From Chitinophaga pinensis (GTDB taxonomy: Bacteria; Bacteroidota; Bacteroidia; Chitinophagales; Chitinophagaceae): 7,130 nt of DNA. The notes below the pieces were generated by a model that saw only the letters and a program-made list of their open reading frames with translations, made no database searches and was not told the DNA's origin. Positions 1 through 7,066 of the stretch are shown here, one piece after another (position 1 is the stretch's first letter; each line of letters starts with the position of its first letter). Position numbers and translations under genes: made by a program. The DNA lies in assembly GCA_945866165.1 (NCBI GenBank), contig CAMBGO010000121.1:1-7130 (forward strand), in the 5' to 3' direction.

Positions 1-3000
1 ATTCTCATGAACCTGATGGACTTAAAGTCTGGTATATCTCCCACTTTTTTGTTGTAGGCACTTATTGGTACCCTGAACTGATACCAAACCTGACTTTGTT
101 TTGTTCCATCAGATAATGTTACTGTTACAGCCTTTTTATCTGTAATAAAATTTTGACCAACTTGCATGATTGGATCACCTGTAGGTTTAAAGTCGATCCT
201 ATATTGAAAATATTCTTCTGCTTCGTTAAGGGTATTGTCACGGTTTAAATCCTCTGAATCTGGGTATAAAGTAAATGCAGAAGCAAAATTTGATCCTGCT
301 TTTGCAATGGGTGAATTGCCCTGTGGATTATTGAAGTTTTTGTATCGACTTAAAATACTAGCATTTTCTGTGTCATAGCTTTCATCTCTGTAATACTTGA
401 AATTATCTGATGAGGGATCTTTAGCAGCTTGTTGATATGCAACAGAATTGAATCCATATCTCGACGATACTTCAGTGAGATAGGTAGCACGTTTTTTTGA
501 TTCTGCCGAATCGGATAAACCGTCAAATCCAACGTCTTGGTATTGTCTGTCTGCAGGATCATTGCTAAAGCCTTGCGTTATTTGTGTTGGATTCAAAGGA
601 ACGGTTCCCCAATTTGAAAATGCAGTGGGAGATGGGATGGTTGGCGTTGGCAAACCATTTTCGTAGAAACGCCTCGAGTCTTTCAAAATATCTTCTGAAA
701 TATTTCCCAAGTTAATATACATCGATCCGCCAGTATTATTTGTTTTGGAGATGAACGGATCCAATACCCAAAAGTCAATGAATTCAACATTGGCAGTTTC
801 AAAATCTGTTTGATCCAATCCCCTCATAATACCACCCCAACGTTTTTTAGGTGTTGTTAGCGTTCCATTGGAATTGATATTTTTTGAATCATAGTTATAA
901 GGACCTTTTTCTTTTGGATAATAAGCAAGGTCGAAAGTAACCAATTGTGATTGTCCAAAGTCTGGCGTTCTTTTTGGAAAAATTTCTTGTTGCCCTACAC
1001 TTCGAACACGAGGATCAGAGAGTTGTTCGATGTCGTTTCTCAAAGGATTGTTGGCATTTCTTTTTTCTTGTAAGATGGGCTCGATATTGTACCATGCAAG
1101 CTTCGCCCTGTTCTTACCATATTCCAAGTCATCAAATGCAGCTGCTTCCGGAAATAAAGTATTTCCAAATCTATCTGTCGCACCTTTAGGGGTTGATGCC
1201 AGGTTCCATCCAATAATAGGGAAACGCAAATCGATGCTAGACCTCGTTCCTTCAAAGTCATCTAGATACACAAGTCCAGCCCCACCTTTTCCAATTTGTG
1301 GTGCGTGACCTGGATCCATCTTGGCTGCTTCAGCCGATGCTGTGATACTTGATATTCCGTTGGCTTCATAAAAAGGAAGCTTGCTAAGCCATTTATTGAG
1401 ACGGGGTAATTCACTGTTATAATTCATGTCTATTCCCGTCATGGAATTTCTAATCGGATCTGATCCATATTCCATTTTAGTAAAGAAAGGCCTTTCATTT
1501 AGCCTCACCATTGTACCACCTACTGAGAATTTCGGATTGAAAATATAATCCCAACGCAAACCTGTATAAGTTCTTTGCTGCACCCCAAATGTTGCATTGT
1601 TTTCAAATTGTACATTCACGGGAACACCAGAACTTTTGATGGCATTGTTGATTACGCGGAGGGTACCTGAAACATAATCAATAGTATAATCAACATTTTC
1701 TTGCAACGTTACACCGCCTGCTGTAACTGTTACAGAACCAGGAGGTACATTGAATGCATTTAGCGATATCTCGCCGCTGGCTCCTCCAGAAGATTTAGAA
1801 CTTCCTCTTATAATATACCTGTTGAGGTTTGCATAGGTTTGTGCAATCGCTTTTATAGTGTCATATAAAGGATAAAAAAGATATTTATTTCTAAGAGATT
1901 GATCAGTTGTAAATGCATAGTCGAGGTCATGTCCAAATGGCTCTAATACAGGGAAGATAGCACGACTTTGATAGCTATTAATTGTATAACCTTCTACATA
2001 ATCAAATACACCATCGGGTTGAGGATCATTTTGGTTGTTTAACCTATCAAGATTTAACAATGTTAACAATGGTACTCCTGCTTTGTCACCTTCAGGCAAA
2101 TATCTTTTTTCACCTGCACCTGGTTCTTGATATAATACATTGAATTGAAAATCGGCTCTTTCAAGCTGGCCATTTCCAACAGGGTAGACATTCTTCATCA
2201 TCAAATCCCACATTGGTAAGGCAGTGCGTTGTGATGTTCCCTTCAATAATTTTAGGAAGAGAATTTTTTGTACTCCATTGGTAGAGTCAACCGGGACATC
2301 CTGTGCGAATTCTCCTACTTGATATACTTTCCCATTTACAGTGTACTGGTAAGCTACACCAAGTACCTCATCGGGTTGCAACGTAACATTTAGTGAAATA
2401 AATCCGAGTTGACGATTGAAATAATATTGTGTTGTATCAAGTTTTCTAGCATAGGTTTTTTCAAAATCGCGCACAGGTTGCAATCCGATATTTGCAAGTG
2501 CATTTACTACCAATGCAGGATTTCTGTTGTTGGAATTACTAACCAATTTTGAAAACAAATCATTTGTTCCATTCGAGGGAAATATTGAACCTGGTCTAAC
2601 GTTTATAACAGGAGGTTTTTGATAAGGCTTGTCCTCCGCCAGGTCCATCAATCCTACCACATCACGTGCATTAACGGTGGCGCCCATTCTGTTTGTTACC
2701 CATACTTCCATTCTCAATAGCTGAACCTGTGAACTAATTACAGGTAAATTTTTCATTGAGCTGTTATAAGTGTTTCTAAAATATTGTGCTAGCAAAAAGT
2801 GTCGGTTCTCTTCATAATCATCTGCCTTTATTTCAAATGGTGTTGCACTTGTACCGCCATTGAATCCGGCAGATTGCCTTTGTGAACGTTGACTGGCAAA
2901 GACAGTAGATAGCCAAAGTTTTCCAAATTGCATTTGTGTTTTTACACCAAATAATTGCTGCGCACCAGGGATTAAAACACCCTTGGTTGCGAACGAAGTA

Positions 3001-3740
3001 TTACCTACTTCAATTTTTTTGAAGATGTCTTCTGCACCGCCTGAATAATCTAGCTTAAGTTGGTTTTCAAAGTCAAATGTTGAAAGGGTATTGTAGCTAA
3101 TAGGAAATTTCATCTTGTCTCCAATGTTACCAACTACATTTAGATTCGCTGCCATATCAAAATCCAGTCCACCATTTCTTCTTGCCCTTTCAGGAAGGGT
3201 CGGGTTCTTGATATTTTGACCTTGATAGCCTGCAGTGATCGTTACTTCGCCTTGTGGACGAATATCAATTTTACCATTTCCAAACAACCTGTTGAATAGG
3301 TCATCCGTCATATTGAGTTTGGGCATTACGAGTTTACGATTTAGCAAACTTGCCGTATTGGCCTTTTTTTGGAAATAATCAACCTCCGCTTTCCTTGATT
3401 GAAGCCGCATGAAATCATCAAAAGTCATTGACGTTGGTTTTCTGAAATACCTGCCACCAATTTTTTCTATGATGTAATATTCTTTTGTCTTTGGATCATA
3501 GATAATTGAGTCTTTTATATTTGAAGGGTCTCTTAAGTCGAATGGATTTCTTTTTGTTTGAGAATAAGCATCACCTCTTCTGTCTTGCAATGGAAAACGA
3601 AGTGTATCGTTTTGGGGAATGCTATCTTGTTGAAACAAAACAATGTCACCATGTATGTACATGCTAGCCCATACCCTGTGGGATATTGTAGAAGCCACTC
3701 CAATGAAAGTTATCAGAAGCAATAACCTTTTCAAAATCAA
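1..3740 (-). CDS. sprA: SprA (SovA), type IX secretion outer-membrane translocon, N-terminal half; C-terminus beyond the left edge
   Basis: SprA forms the very large single-chain outer-membrane barrel through which type IX secretion cargo leaves the cell, and it is needed for gliding in flavobacteria (family knowledge). I read the frame by hand: it is open for 1246 codons from 3740 to position 3 with no stop or frameshift. The family is usually about 2300-2500 residues, so roughly half is present. Recognisable SprA blocks are an early segment at about residues 65-112 (NPFDLRDPSN, then KIGGRYFRKPTSMTFDDF), YLDDFEGTRSS near 825-835, DNTLNEAEEYFQYR at 1168-1181 and PDFKSIRFMR at 1237-1246. The start is chosen as TTG at 3740, with a second TTG at 3734 equally possible. 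An in-frame TAG lies just upstream, and the first in-frame ATG (residue 27) would remove the signal peptide. The gene follows ruvA by 28-34 bp on the same strand, so co-transcription is likely. The ruvA-sprA order recurs in Bacteroidota. Identity is very secure; the exact start is not. Confidence 0.96.
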   Translation of the reverse strand, partial: MILKRLLLLITFIGVASTISHRVWASMYIHGDIVLFQQDSIPQNDTLRFPLQDRRGDAYSQTKRNPFDLRDPSNIKDSIIYDPKTKEYYIIEKIGGRYFRKPTSMTFDDFMRLQSRKAEVDYFQKKANTASLLNRKLVMPKLNMTDDLFNRLFGNGKIDIRPQGEVTITAGYQGQNIKNPTLPERARRNGGLDFDMAANLNVVGNIGDKMKFPISYNTLSTFDFENQLKLDYSGGAEDIFKKIEVGNTSFATKGVLIPGAQQLFGVKTQMQFGKLWLSTVFASQRSQRQSAGFNGGTSATPFEIKADDYEENRHFLLAQYFRNTYNSSMKNLPVISSQVQLLRMEVWVTNRMGATVNARDVVGLMDLAEDKPYQKPPVINVRPGSIFPSNGTNDLFSKLVSNSNNRNPALVVNALANIGLQPVRDFEKTYARKLDTTQYYFNRQLGFISLNVTLQPDEVLGVAYQYTVNGKVYQVGEFAQDVPVDSTNGVQKILFLKLLKGTSQRTALPMWDLMMKNVYPVGNGQLERADFQFNVLYQEPGAGEKRYLPEGDKAGVPLLTLLNLDRLNNQNDPQPDGVFDYVEGYTINSYQSRAIFPVLEPFGHDLDYAFTTDQSLRNKYLFYPLYDTIKAIAQTYANLNRYIIRGSSKSSGGASGEISLNAFNVPPGSVTVTAGGVTLQENVDYTIDYVSGTLRVINNAIKSSGVPVNVQFENNATFGVQQRTYTGLRWDYIFNPKFSVGGTMVRLNERPFFTKMEYGSDPIRNSMTGIDMNYNSELPRLNKWLSKLPFYEANGISSITASAEAAKMDPGHAPQIGKGGAGLVYLDDFEGTRSSIDLRFPIIGWNLASTPKGATDRFGNTLFPEAAAFDDLEYGKNRAKLAWYNIEPILQEKRNANNPLRNDIEQLSDPRVRSVGQQEIFPKRTPDFGQSQLVTFDLAYYPKEKGPYNYDSKNINSNGTLTTPKKRWGGIMRGLDQTDFETANVEFIDFWVLDPFISKTNNTGGSMYINLGNISEDILKDSRRFYENGLPTPTIPSPTAFSNWGTVPLNPTQITQGFSNDPADRQYQDVGFDGLSDSAESKKRATYLTEVSSRYGFNSVAYQQAAKDPSSDNFKYYRDESYDTENASILSRYKNFNNPQGNSPIAKAGSNFASAFTLYPDSEDLNRDNTLNEAEEYFQYRIDFKPTGDPIMQVGQNFITDKKAVTVTLSDGTKQSQVWYQFRVPISAYNKKVGDIPDFKSIRFMR
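3666..3740 (-). other. Predicted signal peptide of SprA
   Basis: With the TTG start, residues 1-25 read as a positively charged tip (MILKR), a hydrophobic core (LLLLITFIGVAS) and a polar end closing with V-W-A before S26. This fits an AXA-type signal peptidase I site (small residues at -3 and -1). It agrees with SprA being exported to the outer membrane, and it is the main reason for accepting a TTG start over the later ATG. Confidence 0.75.
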
Positions 3741-3768
3741 TATTGTATTTGTTTGGGTAGCGTTCTAA

Positions 3769-4353
3769 TCAAATGTATTGAAGGGATTTTTTGATGATCG
3801 ATTCGAGGCTTGATTTCTCTTCAGCTCCTGCCATGGCTTTTTTTAACGCAGCCTCAGCAGTATTTTTTTGGATACCCAATGCAACCAGTGCATTGAGAGC
3901 ATCTTGTTCTTGTGTGTTATGTGCAAACCCTTGCAAGGTTTGTTCATGTCCGGCCTTCACCATTTTATCGCGCAACTCAAGGATGATTCTTTCCGCTGAT
4001 TTTTTTCCAATTCCTTTTATTTTTTCCAATGCAACTGTATTCCCAGATGCAATCGCAATGCTGAGTTCAGATGGTTGCATGGATGATAACATCATTCTGG
4101 CTGTTGAAGCACCTACTCCATTAACATTGATTAATTGTATAAAAAGCAATTTTTCCGCAATTTCTGAAAAGCCAAAAAGGGTATGACCGTCCTCTTTTAT
4201 TTGTAGATGGGTAAGCAAGGTTCCTTGCTTCAGGTCCTGGATCTTAGAAAAAGTATTCAAACTGATCTGTACTTCATATCCAACTCCTTGAACATCAACG
4301 TGTACGAACGAAGGTGTTTTAGTAGTGAAGTTGCCTGTGAGATACGCGATCAT
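3769..4353 (-). CDS. ruvA: Holliday junction branch migration complex subunit RuvA
   Basis: RuvA binds four-way DNA junctions as a tetramer and positions RuvB helicase rings for branch migration during recombinational repair in the cytoplasm. The product is 194 residues, close to the usual 190-205. Domain I (OB fold) spans about 1-63 and opens with MIAYLTG and VDVQGVGYEV. Domain II carries two helix-hairpin-helix motifs, NVNGVGAS at 77-84 and IKGIGKKSAERI at 112-123, followed by LELRDK. A linker near 135-148 leads to domain III (about 150-194, ALNALVALG...), which contacts RuvB. The ATG start gives the canonical N-terminus with no extension. sprA follows at once on the same strand; the plus-strand PLP gene is divergent. 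No ruvB or ruvC is visible. Nothing is odd in the sequence. Confidence 0.97.
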   Translation of the reverse strand: MIAYLTGNFTTKTPSFVHVDVQGVGYEVQISLNTFSKIQDLKQGTLLTHLQIKEDGHTLFGFSEIAEKLLFIQLINVNGVGASTARMMLSSMQPSELSIAIASGNTVALEKIKGIGKKSAERIILELRDKMVKAGHEQTLQGFAHNTQEQDALNALVALGIQKNTAEAALKKAMAGAEEKSSLESIIKKSLQYI

Positions 4354-4404
4354 GGGTGCTTAATTAGGATGCTAAGTTAATGAAAATTGTGGAGTGGGAG
4401 AAGA

Positions 4405-4456
4405 CAGAAGTCAGGAATCAGGGGACAGACGTCTGATTTCTGTCCTCTGATTTCTG
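4405..4456. repeat. Heptamer repeat array 1, mirror-oriented (4 CAG units then 4 CTG units)
   Basis: CAG cores begin at 4405, 4412, 4419 and 4426, and CTG cores at 4433, 4440, 4447 and 4454, so the spacing is exactly 7 bp. The two halves are symmetric about 4430.5, where CAGACGTCTG (4426-4435) is a perfect palindrome. The arms pair imperfectly (15 of 24 positions identical to the reverse complement, with several more able to form G-U pairs in RNA). The array lies between the divergent starts of ruvA and the PLP enzyme gene, so it is not simply a terminator for either. It begins about 50 bp upstream of the ruvA start codon. Confidence 0.9.
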
Positions 4457-4473
4457 ATTGAAATAATTTACTT

Positions 4474-4482
4474 TTACTTTGC
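4474..4482 (+). promoter_or_regulatory. Possible Bacteroidota-type -7 promoter element for the PLP enzyme gene
   Basis: TTACTTTGC differs at one base from the TAnnTTTG(C) -7 element of Bacteroidota promoters. It lies in the AT-rich stretch 4457-4522 that separates the two repeat arrays and is the only part of this divergent gap not built of heptamers. The nearest upstream TTG (4458-4460) is only about 13 bp away instead of the expected 19-21, so the -33 element is not convincing. If used, the leader would be about 90 nt and would contain repeat array 2. Confidence 0.3.
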
Positions 4483-4522
4483 TACAGAATATCATTTTTT
4501 AACACATAAAAATTTCATTCAA

Positions 4523-4571
4523 CTGACTTCTGTCGTCTGACTACTGACGTCTGAATTCTGTCGTCTGATAT
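4523..4571 (+). repeat. Heptamer repeat array 2, seven direct CTG units
   Basis: Seven consecutive 7-bp units start with CTG at 4523, 4530, 4537, 4544, 4551, 4558 and 4565, with consensus CTGACGT; variants include CTGTCGT and CTGAATT. Unlike the other arrays there is no CAG-oriented arm, so no long hairpin forms within it. It ends 9 bp before the ATG of the PLP enzyme gene and would lie in the 5' leader. Its register does not match array 1: the cores at 4454 and 4523 are 69 bp apart, which is not a multiple of 7. Confidence 0.9.
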
Positions 4572-4580
4572 CACATAAAA

Positions 4581-5807
4581 ATGTCAACCCCAAAACAAAA
4601 AAAATACAAAGGCTTCTCTTCTCTTGCCATTCATGCTGGTCAGCACCCTGATCCCATGTATGCACACTTAACACCGATTTATGCTTCTTCAACCTATGTG
4701 TTTGATGATGCTGAACAAGGCATGCGAAGGTTCGCTGGTCAAGAGTCTGGTTATATCTATTCAAGGTGGGGCAATCCAACCATGAACGAAGCGGAGGAGA
4801 AGATTGCCGCTATGGAAACATATGGTCTTGAAAAAAATGGCGAGCAACTTCAAGCCAAGGCTATTTTACATGCTTCGGGAATGGCTGCCATCAGCTCACT
4901 TTTTTTAGCAACATTGAAAAGAGGAGATAAAATTCTTACACAATATTCTTTATATAGTGGAACACAAGATTTGATGCGGTCTATTTTGGATCCATTGGAA
5001 GTGGAGACAATCGTAATTGATTTAGCTGATCTTGATTTGGCGGAGAAACATTTGAAAGAGGATGCCTCTATCAGAATGATATACCTTGAAACTCCTGCCA
5101 ATCCTACACTTCAGTGTGTGGACCTTGAATCACTTGGAGCGCTTGCAAAAAAATATGGTAAGCTCTCTGCATGTGACAACACATTTGCAACACCTTATTT
5201 GCAACAGCCATTTAGGTTTGGCATTGATTTCATCGTTCATTCCACCACCAAATTTTTAAATGGACATGGCACTGCCATCGGTGGTGTGTTGGTGGGTACA
5301 GATATTGAATTTATGAAAACGCGTGCCACCAAAACGCATCGTTTGCTAGGTGGTAACAGCAATGGTTTCGAAGCATTTTTGTTGATCAACGGAATGAAAA
5401 CATTGGAAGTTCGCATGCAAAGGCATTGTGATAATGCAATGAAAATTGCAGAATATCTTGAGGCGCATCAGGCAGTAGAAAAAGTAAATTACAACGGACT
5501 ATCATCGCACCCAGATTATGCGCTTTCAAAAAAGCAAATGTCGCATGCAGGTGCTATGATGAGTTTTGAATTGAAAGGGGGATATGATGCCGGTGTAAAA
5601 TTCATGAATGCACTACAACTCTGTACACGTGCGGTTTCCCTTGGCACCTGCGATACATTATTGTCTCACCCCGCTTCCATGTCGAATGCGAATATGTCAC
5701 CAGCATTAAGATTAAAATCAGGTATCAGTGATGGCCTTATCCGCATGAGTGTAGGCATGGAAAACATTGAAGATATCATGGATGATTTTGAGCAAGCATT
5801 GAAATAG
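4581..5807 (+). CDS. Cys/Met metabolism PLP-dependent (trans-sulfuration family) enzyme
   Basis: This cytoplasmic fold-type I PLP enzyme belongs to the cystathionine gamma-synthase / gamma-lyase / O-acylhomoserine sulfhydrylase family, which makes or breaks C-S bonds in homocysteine, cystathionine or methionine. The 408 residues are complete and near the usual 380-430. Visible landmarks are YSRWGNPT (60-67, the neighbouring-subunit Tyr/Arg phosphate contacts), HASGMAAISS (97-106, phosphate loop), Tyr125 in SLYSGT (ring stacking), Asp199 in CDNTFATP (pyridine nitrogen), Lys224 in STTKFLNGHG (Schiff base), SLGTCDTLLSHPASM (353-367) and Arg388 in LIRMSVG (substrate carboxylate). The position matching the catalytic Cys of methionine gamma-lyases (YGC) is Gly127, so a canonical methionine gamma-lyase is less likely. 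A loop rich in polar residues (about 82-92) before the phosphate loop is longer than in many relatives. Substrate cannot be fixed from sequence alone. ATG 4581 gives a normal N-terminus. Confidence 0.93.
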   Translation: MSTPKQKKYKGFSSLAIHAGQHPDPMYAHLTPIYASSTYVFDDAEQGMRRFAGQESGYIYSRWGNPTMNEAEEKIAAMETYGLEKNGEQLQAKAILHASGMAAISSLFLATLKRGDKILTQYSLYSGTQDLMRSILDPLEVETIVIDLADLDLAEKHLKEDASIRMIYLETPANPTLQCVDLESLGALAKKYGKLSACDNTFATPYLQQPFRFGIDFIVHSTTKFLNGHGTAIGGVLVGTDIEFMKTRATKTHRLLGGNSNGFEAFLLINGMKTLEVRMQRHCDNAMKIAEYLEAHQAVEKVNYNGLSSHPDYALSKKQMSHAGAMMSFELKGGYDAGVKFMNALQLCTRAVSLGTCDTLLSHPASMSNANMSPALRLKSGISDGLIRMSVGMENIEDIMDDFEQALK

Positions 5808-5811
5808 AAGT

Positions 5812-5933
5812 CAGAAGTCAGACGACAGAAATCAGTTATTAGACATAAGACGAAAGATGAAAGACGTAAGACAACAGATAACAAATGACTGAGAACCGAA
5901 AACTGATAACTGACATCTGACTACTGACGTCTG
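5812..5933. repeat. Heptamer repeat array 3, long mirror-oriented array between two plus-strand genes
   Basis: CAG or one-base variants (TAG, AAG) recur every 7 bp from 5812 to 5875. CTG cores then occur at 5889, 5903, 5910, 5917, 5924 and 5931 in one 7-bp register, with CCG at 5896. The two halves are symmetric about 5872.5, so the outer units can pair into a long imperfect hairpin, while the centre is the most degenerated part (AAGACG-like units). It begins 5 bp after the stop codon of the PLP enzyme and fills most of the 159-bp gap before the glycosyltransferase. The rest of the gap (5934-5966) is AT-rich with no promoter I can defend. Confidence 0.88.
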
Positions 5934-5966
5934 ACAAACAAAAGAATCTCATAATTAAATTCAGCG

Positions 5967-6998
5967 ATGGGTATATACACCAAAGTAATAGAATTCTTAC
6001 TCCCTTTATATGATTTTTTTCGATTGAAAATGGTAAAGCCATTTACTCAAACTGAACTTGATGGAATGAAGCCGATTGAAGAGAAGGCGATGATTGAGTC
6101 AAAGAAAAAAATTGCTGTTGGTATTGCCAATGCTGAAGACATCATTGAACTAACCATTCAAAGAAAATCGGTTGAATTGACGAGGTCAACTAACAATCCC
6201 ATTTGGAAAAATTCAGAAAAGTATGTTCTTCGGTTCATCAGGGAGGTGGTTGCAAAATACCCTAAAGAGATTCGAATCACCATTAACATTGGTTTGCATG
6301 ATACTTATTTTGCAGACTATGGATTCTTTAGCTTTTCAAATAACAACAAATCAAATTTGAATATCCTGATGCCGGATATGTATGCTATGAAGGATTATAA
6401 TAAAAGGTTAGGTCAATTTGATGATATTGAATTTCATCATAAAAAACACCAAGCCATTTTCATCGGATCTACAACTGGTAATATTTACCCATTGAAAAAT
6501 GATCGGTTGCAAATTTGTAATCATTTTTTGAAGAATGACAGGGTAAAATGTTATATAAATAATATTTGTCAGATGTCAGAAGATGATATAGCTGCTGTGT
6601 TTCCTGCGTATAAAAATTTTATGCATCCAACAATACATAGTGCCATACAGTTGGAGAATAAATTTATTATTACAATCGATGGAAACACTGCTGCTTGGGA
6701 CAGACTTATGTGGATCCTAAATAGCAATTCTGTTTGCTTGAAGAAAAAATCTGATCATCACTGTTGGTACTATGATTTTCTTGAAAACGAAAAGCATTAT
6801 ATTGAATTTGAAGAATTCGATCAGATAGAGAAGATTATGGATACCATCACCACAGAACAATGCCTTGAAATTATTAAGAATGCAAATGCTTTTGTAAATG
6901 AATTCCTCACCCACGATAAGCAGTTGGCTTACATGGGGCATTTGTTGTATTACTGTTCGGTGGGGAAGACGTCAGACATCAGACGTCAGACGTCATAA
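5967..6998 (+). CDS. GT90 / CAP10-like glycosyltransferase, probably surface-glycan or LPS related
   Basis: The 343-residue product resembles glycosyltransferase family 90 (CAP10 / O-glucosyltransferase-like), whose bacterial members are linked to LPS or capsule modification using a nucleotide sugar. The support is the motif order: AIFIGSTTG at 163-171, like the GS(T)TG turn of the family; then KFIITIDGNTAAWDRLMWIL at 232-251, the typical 'D-G-N, small residue, R-L' block; then SNSVCLKK (253-260), WYYDFLENEKHYIEF (267-281), and an acidic helix before the C-terminal helices. There is no signal peptide; residues 4-20 form an amphipathic or weakly hydrophobic start, which could sit on the inner membrane face. 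ATG 5967 is chosen because it is the first in frame after array 3; Met22 is an alternative. Residues 335-343 (TSDIRRQTS) and the stop are encoded by the heptamer repeat, so the native C-terminus has probably been replaced or extended. The acceptor is unknown. Family assignment is by eye and fairly firm. Confidence 0.75.
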   Translation: MGIYTKVIEFLLPLYDFFRLKMVKPFTQTELDGMKPIEEKAMIESKKKIAVGIANAEDIIELTIQRKSVELTRSTNNPIWKNSEKYVLRFIREVVAKYPKEIRITINIGLHDTYFADYGFFSFSNNNKSNLNILMPDMYAMKDYNKRLGQFDDIEFHHKKHQAIFIGSTTGNIYPLKNDRLQICNHFLKNDRVKCYINNICQMSEDDIAAVFPAYKNFMHPTIHSAIQLENKFIITIDGNTAAWDRLMWILNSNSVCLKKKSDHHCWYYDFLENEKHYIEFEEFDQIEKIMDTITTEQCLEIIKNANAFVNEFLTHDKQLAYMGHLLYYCSVGKTSDIRRQTS

Positions 6999-7066
6999 AT
7001 CAGATGACAGACGTCAGAAATTAGGATTCTGAATTCTGTCTCCTGAAGTCTGATTGCTGACGTCTG
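6973..7066. repeat. Heptamer repeat array 4, mirror-oriented, overlapping the glycosyltransferase 3' end
   Basis: CAG-type cores occur at 6973, 6980, 6987, 6994 (CAT), 7001, 7008, 7015 and 7022 (TAG). CTG cores follow at 7029, 7036, 7043, 7050, 7057 and 7064, all in strict 7-bp register. Positions 6987-7024 pair with 7029-7066, with 28 of 38 positions matching the reverse complement and a 4-base loop. TTTT (7067-7070) follows the right arm, so in RNA it could act as a Rho-independent terminator for the glycosyltransferase gene, though the stem is not GC-rich. The first units are read as codons of that gene, and the next ATG is only 8 bp past the array. Confidence 0.92.

Noticed and set aside
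350..562. 70-codon minus-strand open frame
   Set aside because: It is in a different frame from sprA, which is open across the same bases and encodes recognisable SprA sequence.
947..1308. Two short plus-strand open frames and a minus-strand one (1040-1261) inside the sprA region
   Set aside because: They lie within the continuous sprA frame, which carries family motifs on both sides; their translations show no recognisable features.
3791..4186. 131-codon plus-strand open frame opposite ruvA
   Set aside because: It is antisense to a complete, motif-bearing ruvA; the composition looks like a shadow of the ruvA codons.
4354..4404. ruvA promoter (TAACTTAG on the minus strand)
   Set aside because: One mismatch to the -7 consensus and no TTG at suitable spacing; too weak to list.
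4405..4571. CRISPR array
   Set aside because: The units are 7 bp and contiguous, with no spacers and no cas genes in the window.
4457..4580. SAM or other sulfur-related riboswitch ahead of the PLP enzyme gene
   Set aside because: The leader is short and made of AT-rich sequence plus heptamers; no conserved riboswitch core is visible.
4519..4779. Minus-strand open frame ending in SDVSSQTTEVS
   Set aside because: It is antisense to the PLP enzyme gene, and its tail is a translation of heptamer array 2. The similar frame at 5839-6042 arises from array 3.
4581..5807. Methionine gamma-lyase call
   Set aside because: The characteristic Cys after Tyr-Gly is Gly127 here, so only the family level is supported.
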